Source: Bacillus gaemokensis | GTDB taxonomy: Bacteria; Bacillota; Bacilli; Bacillales; Bacillaceae_G | Reading direction: 5' to 3' | DNA length: 64,000 nt | Assembly (NCBI RefSeq): GCF_001590835.1 | Contig: NZ_LTAQ01000009.1 | Coordinates: 21,179-85,178, forward strand | Shown: piece by piece, positions 58,401 to 64,000 of the stretch | Numbering within the stretch: the first letter of the stretch is position 1 | Layout: every line of letters starts with the position of its first letter | Position numbers and translations under genes: made by a program | The notes under the pieces: generated by a model | The model's input: only the letters and a program-made list of their open reading frames with translations | Told to the model about the DNA's origin: nothing | Database searches by the model: none

Positions 58401-59352
58401 CTTCACCCCTCCGGTTAGTGAAGGCGAAAAAATTATGGTTTCAGTTTGGGAAGAAGTTTTCGGTATAGAAAATATAGGGTTGGAGGATGGATTTTTTGAC
58501 TTAGGAGGCGATTCCATGAAAGCTATTCAAGTAGCCTCTTCTTTATACAAAAAGGGATGGGAATTTGAAATGAAACAGATTTTTTTAAATCCCGTGTTGA
58601 AAGATTTGTGCTTTTATCTTAGACCGGTTCAGGAGGAGAGCGATAATCTAAAGTTAGGGACATTTTTAACTCAAAAAGGAAAAAAGAATGTTTTTTGTTT
58701 TCCTCCTGTGACGGGTTTCGGGGTCGCATACTATCAACTAGCACGTGGACTGGGGGATTATTCCATCTACTCGTTTGATTATATTGAAAATCCTGACAAG
58801 GTAAAGTTAATGGCACAGCAAATACTTAAGTTGCAGCCGGAAGGGCCCTATGTACTCTTGGGATATTCAGCAGGAGGGAAATTATTATTTGAAGTGGCAA
58901 AAGAGCTGGAGCAATCCTTGGGAAGAAAGGTATCTGATCTTATCATGCTGGATGCTTATCGTGTCAAGAAAACTGAGTCAATGACTGAACAAACCCTTGA
59001 AGACAATGTAAATATAGTCGTGGAGAGCCCGACACGGAAATATTTGAAAGGATATATTTTTAGTGATAGGGACAAAGAGAGAATTAGAGATTATATGAAA
59101 TATGTTTTTACATTAGAAAGCAACGGAAAGATTCAGGCCAATATTCATTTAATTCATTCGGCAGAATATCAAAGGAATGAGCATTATGAGTATGAAGAGT
59201 GGGCTTTGTCAACAACCAGTGAAATTAATCATTACCAAGGTTATGGGTCGCATTACACGATATTAAATCCAGAGAATGCCGATGCCAATGCGAAAGTGGT
59301 TAATGAGATTCTAGTCTCTAAAATATTTCCATGCACAAAAGAACTTTCTTAG
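55399..59352 (+). CDS. Nonribosomal peptide synthetase, C-A-PCP-TE termination module
   Basis: The product has 1317 residues. An N-terminal helix (TERIKALTPEQRALFESQLK) precedes the condensation domain (about 50-480), whose motif reads HHIVMDH at His180-His181: the Asp is kept, the usual Gly is His. The adenylation domain (about 510-990) has MYTSGSTGKPKGVA, NFYGPTETS and NANGKLDK. Its specificity residues read tentatively D-T-V-T-G-G-F-I-Q-K. The carrier serine is 1039. A type I thioesterase follows, with GYSAGG (Ser1157), LDAYR and a late GSHYTIL. It releases the product by hydrolysis or cyclisation. ATG 55399 is chosen over TTG 55390. Confidence 0.95.
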   Translation: MKNLTERIKALTPEQRALFESQLKEKNLSSKLKTTLNRRAIQSRNHTNPSPLSFDQERLWFFNRMHPEVFAYNVYGVARFKGRLDHRALEQSINLIISRHEAWRTVFDPREPLQYVLPKLHIEVPSVDLSHIARSSQESEIQRLVQEEVQCLFDLEKGPLVRFKLFYTSDTEAMLVMTVHHIVMDHISFSIFFEELVTSYKAALDGVPTQLPDLQVQYADYTEWQRDYLQGETKENLLNFWKNQLEGSEYVLDITTDFPRKPAVTYRGARCFTYTSRKVLDDLKEIANTEKATTFMIFLAAFKVLLYRYTGQSDILVGSPLANRNRMELEKVMGYFLTMGTFRSKISGDMTFKELLKSVRETSIGVYKNQDLPIGLLLDEIKVPVDPSRNPLFQSVFVYVDKQEEKLKLPELEIDFELIDGMTAKYDITIGFTESDSGLEGFFEYSPDLFRAETIQNMKDHWNRLLESIIKNPNQKISELKMLSDFEQNQIVVEWNQTEKKLSHDQLLHQLVEKQAERTPEATAVKFGQHSITYREVNERANQVAHLINNAGVKKQTHIGLVMDTSLEMVVSILGILKAGCVYVPISSSFPEERIQYILKDAGIEVIITQPNSQAGKAVTINRKIFLDHTWNSILNESKANIPAVSSGNDLAYIMYTSGSTGKPKGVAIEHLGVCNVINHSISLFNLSRGSRMLQFASINFDTSIVEIFSALSSGATLYLTPFEVRAGGIDLVNFLSEEKITAMTLTPTVLSSIPVDLLPSSIVTVGSGGEPCTLDLNQWKTANRRIINFYGPTETSIQVLANEFESDDKPSCIGRPIDNTQVYILDNEQQVVPVGVCGELYISGIGLARGYLNNIQQTKEKFVNNPFKLGEYMYRTGDFAKWLPNGKVEIIGRKDDQIKIKGIRIETGEIEAVFNQYPDIQETVVMARSNTMNNQFLCAYYISDKELDDEKLRAFSTKKLPAYMIPAYFIRVENFPTNANGKLDKNALPEPVIQFNQRKDFTPPVSEGEKIMVSVWEEVFGIENIGLEDGFFDLGGDSMKAIQVASSLYKKGWEFEMKQIFLNPVLKDLCFYLRPVQEESDNLKLGTFLTQKGKKNVFCFPPVTGFGVAYYQLARGLGDYSIYSFDYIENPDKVKLMAQQILKLQPEGPYVLLGYSAGGKLLFEVAKELEQSLGRKVSDLIMLDAYRVKKTESMTEQTLEDNVNIVVESPTRKYLKGYIFSDRDKERIRDYMKYVFTLESNGKIQANIHLIHSAEYQRNEHYEYEEWALSTTSEINHYQGYGSHYTILNPENADANAKVVNEILVSKIFPCTKELS

Positions 59353-59505
59353 GATTACTGTCCAGCATTAATAGAGGTGAACAAGAAAAGGGACAAACGT
59401 AAATTCAATTCACTAATGAAATTAAAGAACATTATACAACGGATAAAAAGGATCGACGGAAAAATTGAGTTGCTGATTTTAAGCTAAAAACGTTCCTAAA
59501 GTCCA

Positions 59506-59541
59506 AAATACCAGAGAGTAAAATGCTTTCTGGTATTTTTT
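59506..59541 (+). terminator. Terminator of the NRPS/PKS cluster
   Basis: AAATACCAGA and TCTGGTATTTTTT form a stem 155 bp after the last gene. The interval 59353-59505 holds no recognisable gene. Confidence 0.85.
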
Positions 59542-59552
59542 ATGGATAACAA

Positions 59553-59828
59553 TTAAGCAATAAGTATTTGAATACGGGCATGCATTACAGGAAAAGGAAA
59601 TTTTCCTACTTTTAAATATAAAGTGGATAGGATAAATATCGTGACTGCAATTGGTTCAATTTTAAAAGCATAAAGAAACTTATCTATTTCATAAATATGC
59701 TCTGTATTTGTAGTTACTTGCTGGGTAAATACAAGATGATCTTTCCAATCTTCTGAAATCATTAAGTAACTGGCAATAATGCTTGTAACAAAAAACGAGA
59801 TTAATAAAAATGGGAAGGTTAATTGCAT
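59553..59828 (-). CDS. Small two-helix membrane protein
   Basis: The 91-residue product has hydrophobic segments at about residues 4-22 and 58-74 and a polar extracytoplasmic loop (ISEDWKDHLVF..., HIYEIDKFL). The layout is reminiscent of DUF4306/YjdJ-like proteins, a weak impression only. It is convergent with the NRPS cluster and divergent from the thioredoxin-like gene. It probably belongs to the flanking chromosome. The function is unknown. Confidence 0.6.
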   Translation of the reverse strand: MQLTFPFLLISFFVTSIIASYLMISEDWKDHLVFTQQVTTNTEHIYEIDKFLYAFKIEPIAVTIFILSTLYLKVGKFPFPVMHARIQILIA

Positions 59829-60055
59829 ATTGCAGACAATGTATAGAGCTTTTTTTCAAAGTATTCATGTCTCCTTTTCACCGTAATATAGTCTCATTAT
59901 ATGATGAAAAGGAAAAAAATTTATATTAGTAACGGACATTCTGTCTATTTGCGAGAAGAATATTTCCAAGCTTGTCTGTATAAGCTAAAATAAGTATAAA
60001 TACTATCGTTATTTTTTAGGGATATATAATGAGATATGTGATAAGGGTGATGTAT

Positions 60056-60634
60056 ATGTGGCGGAAGCTTACCATTGTTGTAGTGTTACTTTGTTTAGCG
60101 GGGTATGCAGTATATGAACAGTTCGGAAAGGATGAAAAACAAGTAGTAAGAGAAGAGTCCGTACAAAGTGAAGCGGCGATGAAAGAAGTCATCGCAAAGA
60201 ATGGAATTGAAGTAGGGAAGGTTGCACCAGATTTCGAGTTATCAAAATTAGATGGTACAAAGGTGAAATTATCAGATTTGAAGGGGAAGAAAGTAATTTT
60301 AAATTTTTGGGCGACGTGGTGCGGTCCTTGTCAGCAGGAAATGCCGGATATGGAAGCTTTTTATAAAAAACATAAAGATGATGTTGAAATCCTTGCTGTA
60401 AATTATACAGTTTCTGAACGAGCGAATGGAGAAGAAAAAGTGAAGAAGTTCGCTGAAGAGAAAGGAATCACTTTCCCCGTTTTACTTGATAAGGATATAA
60501 GTGTTACAACGACATATAAAGTAATTACCATTCCAACTTCTTATTTTGTGGATACAAAAGGTGTGATTCAAGATAAATTTATCGGACCAATGACACAAAA
60601 AGAGATGGAGAAGCGAAGTGCAAAACTAAAATAG
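60056..60634 (+). CDS. yneN: ResA/YneN-type thiol-disulfide oxidoreductase
   Basis: The 192-residue membrane-anchored thioredoxin-fold protein has a signal anchor (WRKLTIVVVLLCLAGYAVY), an AhpC/TSA-type start (KVAPDFELSKLDG), the active site WATWCGPCQQE and the cis-Pro region ITTIPTSYF-like (VITIPTSYF). It acts outside the membrane and could receive electrons from CcdA. ATG 60056 follows AAGGGTG. In B. subtilis yneN follows citB, so this gene marks the right edge of the inserted NRPS/PKS segment. Confidence 0.85.
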   Translation: MWRKLTIVVVLLCLAGYAVYEQFGKDEKQVVREESVQSEAAMKEVIAKNGIEVGKVAPDFELSKLDGTKVKLSDLKGKKVILNFWATWCGPCQQEMPDMEAFYKKHKDDVEILAVNYTVSERANGEEKVKKFAEEKGITFPVLLDKDISVTTTYKVITIPTSYFVDTKGVIQDKFIGPMTQKEMEKRSAKLK

Positions 60635-60641
60635 TACAGAA

Positions 60642-60680
60642 AAGACAGAATTGGTAAAAGACCATTTCTGTTTTTTCTTT
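60642..60680 (+). terminator. Rho-independent terminator
   Basis: GACAGAATTGGT pairs with ACCATTTCTGTTTTTT after yneN. Confidence 0.85.
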
Positions 60681-60883
60681 TTTATCCAATAGCTTGTTCA
60701 TGATATGACGAAAGAAATGTATATGATAGTGAGAGAAGTGAATTATCATTGGATGTATTAAGTGTTTAAAATTTGTTTTTGACAAATATCGACAGCAACG
60801 AAAGCCATCTGAGATTGCAAGGCTATTCTTACAAGTAGTTTGAATAGCCTTAAGGAGTAAAGTACACAGAATAGGGAAAATTC

Positions 60884-61595
60884 TTATTTCCATGATTCTA
60901 TTTTTGGAAACATTCCATTTCTATTTTCATTTAACGTAACTATTTCACCTGCGGCATTATAATAATTAAATGATAAGTTATCAAATTTTTGACTGCAAAT
61001 ACTCATGCTATAATCTTCCAAAAAAAATAATTGAATTTCTGGATTTTTACGAGAATCTCTTGAAGAATTCAGAACAAGATTATCATTTTTCTTTAGGGGT
61101 ACGACGAAAGAGTTTAAAGGAACCGATAATCCTTTTCCTAAGAATTTTACATAGCTTTCGTTAGCTGTCCAAATTCTATAAAATTCATCCTTGAGACAAG
61201 TGTGATCTAAATTTTTAAGGTAGGCTTGTTCAGGTTCTGAAAAAAATGTAGAAAGATTAATAAAATCGAGAGTTTCTAACTTTTCAATATCAACACCTAT
61301 TTCACAGTCACTAATGCCTATCAAAATCCAGTCGCCAGAATGTGAAATGTTAAAAAAATATTCATTGCTTGTTAAATATTTTTTTCCGTATTGATTTTTT
61401 AAAATTTCAATTTTTTTTTAGTATATGAGGTTAATAGTTCCATTAACAAATGATTTGAAAGCAAGGCTCTTTGCTTATCTTCTTTTTTTCTAAAAGCACC
61501 TATTTCTTTTTTTTTAAACTATCAGCGGTTGTATAAAATGTTAGGAAATTTTTGTTAGGAAAATCAGTAATATTCGCTAAGAATAATTCTAACAT
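60884..61595 (-). pseudogene. Sfp-type 4'-phosphopantetheinyl transferase, broken by two A9-tract frameshifts
   Basis: Three minus-strand frames join into one protein of about 235 residues. Bases 61595-61507 give MLELFLANITDFPN..., the middle frame gives EIGAFRKKEDKQRALLSNH..LLTSYTKKK, and the last gives KNQYGKKYLTSNEYFFNISH, GVDIEKLE and RIWTANESYVKFLGKGL. The PPTase motifs (substrate-binding ISHSGDW, metal-binding GVDIE, W-x-x-KES-like) are all there. The frames switch at A9 runs 61507-61515 and 61410-61418; each would be in frame as A10. Enzymes of this family activate carrier domains of NRPS/PKS. It is real decay, slippage or homopolymer miscalls. Confidence 0.85.
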
Positions 61596-62041
61596 TGTAC
61601 ATCTCAACTCCTTTCTAAAACAAAAGATTTACATTAATTTATATAGCTTTACAAATTTTAAGGCTGGATTAATAAAAATAACGTTCTGATCCTAATATGA
61701 TGAGTTTGGGAAATATCGATAAAAAGGAGTTACTTACAATATCTTCATTATAACAAAAAAAGAAAAACAATTTAGAAGTTTAAGAACATATTTCCTTTTA
61801 TATATTCATTATTTAACTAAATCCACACGTGAGAAAACCTTTTTGTTATTTATACTTTTTTTATTTTGAACTTATAATTCGCTCGTTATTTATATGGTGA
61901 TAAGATGTTACCTATGTAAAGTGAATTAATAAATTTAATATAGGGATCTTGTTTACTATTATTTGTTAATTAGTGTGTCCATTAAAATGAAAACAAACTA
62001 ATAAACCTTGGTAATCTCTAACGACATTCATTATTATGTAA

Positions 62042-62080
62042 TATGTTTTATGTTATTGAATACTAGTAACATAAAACATA
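62042..62080. repeat. Perfect 14-bp inverted repeat
   Basis: TATGTTTTATGTTA (62042-62055), 11-nt loop, TAACATAAAACATA (62067-62080). There is no T-run on either side. It is a candidate operator or RNA hairpin. Confidence 0.75.
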
Positions 62081-62369
62081 AATAACGGCAATGGTATTAT
62101 GTGATTTTTCTATGAGTTAATTTCACAATTCGATTGTTTGCATAACGGAATCCACTAATTTTTATAACGGTTGTTTTTTAGAATATTTTTTATGTTTGTC
62201 GATGCTTTTGAGGTGAAACACCATAACTATCAATTAATTTAAAATATATTGAAAATAATTATGTAGAAAAATGTAAAATAGTGTAAGATAATTATAAGAA
62301 GTACTCTTTTAATAGATGGTGTCTATCAAGGAATTAAAATGTGTGGGGATTTCATAAAATTTACAATAT

Positions 62370-62406
62370 ATGAAACTTCAGTGTAGTTAACGAGCTGAAG
62401 TTTCAT
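62370..62406. repeat. Perfect 12-bp inverted repeat upstream of the second NRPS
   Basis: ATGAAACTTCAG (62370-62381), 13-nt loop, CTGAAGTTTCAT (62395-62406), about 120 bp before the NRPS start. It lacks a terminal T-run, so it reads as a regulatory hairpin or operator rather than a terminator. Confidence 0.75.
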
Positions 62407-62526
62407 GTACTTATTAATGCTTGTTTTGAATATAAGTATAGATAAGTAATTTAGATCTGCCGTATAGAAAATAGAGGGTTATAGGTCAACTTGTTCAACC
62501 TAAACAAATTATATAAGGAGGCTATT

Positions 62527-64000
62527 ATGCAAACAATTGATGTATTATCAGAAGATATTAAAGAATGGTATGAGACTTCTGCGGTGCAAAAAAGGATATT
62601 TGCTATTAATGCAATGAATCCATGTAGTTTGAATTATAATATAACTTTCATGATGACTTTTAATGGGAATTTTCATAAGGAAAGATTTAAGAATGCTTTA
62701 AATAAATCTGTAAATAATAATCCTATGTTAAACGCAAGATTTAAGGAAATAAATGGTGGGATAAAGTATTCTGTTTTTTGTGAAAATCAAGAAAATTACG
62801 AATTTATAGAAGGGTTACCTTGTAATAATATAACTTTTAATGAGTTCAAAAATTTTCATTTAGATAGTTTTGTACAACCTTTTGATTTATTACATGATGT
62901 ACTGTATAGAATTAGAATAGTAAAATATCGGGATGATATTACGGTTGCTTTTATGGACTTTCACCATATTATTTTTGATGGTAGTAGCGTGAGAACATTT
63001 ATTTCTGATCTAGTAGATGTATATAATGAAAATTTTGTTAAAATCAATAAAAATAAATATAGTGATTTTGTTGATTGGCATAATAAAACGCTTCAAAGTT
63101 CGGAATACGATGAAAAAAAAGTGTTTTGGGAAGAGATGTTCAGTGAACCATCAAATTTATGTGATAGATTGGTGGATTATCCTAACAAGCGTAGTAAAAA
63201 TTATGAGGCTGATGAATTAAAGACACAAGTATATAACAAAAAAGACATAGAAGATTATTGCAAGGAGCTTCGCTGTACAAAATTTGCATTTTTTGTTGCC
63301 GCCCTTAATATCACGCTTTCTAGACTTACATACCAGAGTGATATAACAATAGGAACAGTGTCCTCAGGGCGAAAAGCAGAAGAGTTTCAATCCCTTACAG
63401 GTATGTTTGTTAACATATTGCCATTAAGAAACTATGTTAATGAAAATCAAAGCATTAAAGATTTTATACAGCAAGTACATAAAAATAATAGAGCTGCTTT
63501 GAAGAATTCAGATGTTCAATATGAAACTATAATTGAACTATCTAAAACAAAAAGACAAGATAATCCTTTATTTGATATTTTCCTAAGATATCAAGAAACT
63601 TATAGAGAGTTATTGACACTACAGGGATTAGAGTGCTGTGTTGAAGAAATTTTACCTTCGAATTGTATTTTTGATTTTCAAATTTTAATTGATGAATGTA
63701 GAAATGATTTTGAAATAACAATAAGTTATGCGCATGAATTGTATAAGAGAAGTACGATAGAGCTCTTCCAAAAAACTTTTATCAAAGTTATTAATACGAT
63801 TATATCTGAATCAAGTTTGCTTTTGGGGGATATTGATTTAGTAGATATGGAAGAAAAAGCTCTTATCATAGGAGAATTTAACAATACCTATAGTGAGTAT
63901 CCAAAAGAAAAGACGGTAGCTAAACTGTTTGAAGAACAAGTGAAGAAGACACCGAATCATATCGCAGTGACCTTTGAAGATGAGGAAATCACGTACAGAG
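62527..64000 (+). CDS. Nonribosomal peptide synthetase, start of a C-A... protein (runs off the window)
   Basis: The frame is open from ATG 62527 (AAGGAGG upstream) to the last base, 491 codons. A complete condensation domain (about residues 15-440) has MDFHHIIFDGSSVRTF, GMFVNILPLR and DNPLFDIFLRYQ. The first residues of an adenylation domain follow (KTVAKLFEEQVKKTPNHIAVTF). Codon choice is strikingly A+T-rich compared with the NRPS/PKS genes at 48-59 kb, so it probably has a separate origin. It begins with a C domain, again without a loading module. The rest of the cluster lies beyond the window. Confidence 0.93.
   Translation, partial: MQTIDVLSEDIKEWYETSAVQKRIFAINAMNPCSLNYNITFMMTFNGNFHKERFKNALNKSVNNNPMLNARFKEINGGIKYSVFCENQENYEFIEGLPCNNITFNEFKNFHLDSFVQPFDLLHDVLYRIRIVKYRDDITVAFMDFHHIIFDGSSVRTFISDLVDVYNENFVKINKNKYSDFVDWHNKTLQSSEYDEKKVFWEEMFSEPSNLCDRLVDYPNKRSKNYEADELKTQVYNKKDIEDYCKELRCTKFAFFVAALNITLSRLTYQSDITIGTVSSGRKAEEFQSLTGMFVNILPLRNYVNENQSIKDFIQQVHKNNRAALKNSDVQYETIIELSKTKRQDNPLFDIFLRYQETYRELLTLQGLECCVEEILPSNCIFDFQILIDECRNDFEITISYAHELYKRSTIELFQKTFIKVINTIISESSLLLGDIDLVDMEEKALIIGEFNNTYSEYPKEKTVAKLFEEQVKKTPNHIAVTFEDEEITYR

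Larger units (their letters stand above)
61616..62526. other. 0.9-kb A+T-rich intergenic region between the PPTase and a second NRPS
   Basis: I find no gene. The region is very A+T-rich and contains two perfect inverted repeats (62042-62080 and 62370-62406). It must contain the NRPS promoter. ATAAGGAGG precedes the NRPS start at 62527. Confidence 0.55.

Overview
The window comes from a low-G+C, spore-forming Firmicute and most likely from the Bacillus cereus group. Evidence: two small acid-soluble spore protein genes (sspP, sspO), a CotM-like coat protein, a complete hutPHUIG operon behind a HutP-type attenuator, BirA- and CcpA-type operator sites, and the aconitase/thioredoxin neighbourhood known from Bacillus. 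The species is inferred from gene content and style; I ran no search.

1-13.8 kb is ordinary chromosome: the 3' part of a LysR regulator, a lipoprotein, a truncated BceB-like permease, an ABC ATPase/permease pair, an M20 amidohydrolase, a solute-binding protein that has lost its signal peptide next to a terminator-like hairpin, an EamA transporter, ccdA and a CcdC-like gene, a DUF2621 (YneK-like) gene, a P-loop kinase, a HIT protein, and an unusual protein with an RHH-like N-terminus joined to a methyltransferase. 13.9-20.1 kb is the histidine-utilisation operon. 20.2-32.6 kb holds an old-yellow-enzyme reductase, a membrane-anchored glutamate-synthase-like protein, a TnpB fragment fused to a putP remnant, a PAS sensor kinase, a YitT protein, a PP2C-like/amidase/DUF2164 trio, a secreted 5'-nucleotidase and small GNAT and zinc-ribbon genes. 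32.8-37.9 kb is acyl-CoA/biotin metabolism: a CcpA-box acyl-CoA ligase, then bioY-yhfT-yhfS behind two BirA-type operators. 37.9-47.3 kb holds DUF6434, NUDIX, AlaX-like, MFS, cotM-like, sspP, a polysaccharide deacetylase, sspO and aconitase.

48.0-59.35 kb is the standout: a compact four-gene hybrid assembly line on one strand, NRPS (C-A-PCP), PKS (KS-AT-ACP with a dead AT), a free-standing luciferase-like monooxygenase, and NRPS (C-A-PCP-TE). The first two and last two genes overlap. It lies between aconitase and the thioredoxin-like yneN gene, which are neighbours in B. subtilis, so it looks like an acquired island. No exporter, regulator, ketoreductase or functional acyltransferase is visible in it. 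Beyond yneN, an Sfp-type phosphopantetheinyl transferase gene is broken at two A9 tracts. A 0.9 kb A+T-rich gap with two perfect inverted repeats follows, and then the start of a further, very A+T-rich NRPS gene that runs off the window.

Reading the line in order, it would acylate amino acid 1, extend it with one ketide, let the monooxygenase oxidise a carrier-bound intermediate, condense amino acid 2 and release the product through the TE. The acyl group, both amino acids, the source of the extender unit and the oxidation are not determined by the sequence alone.
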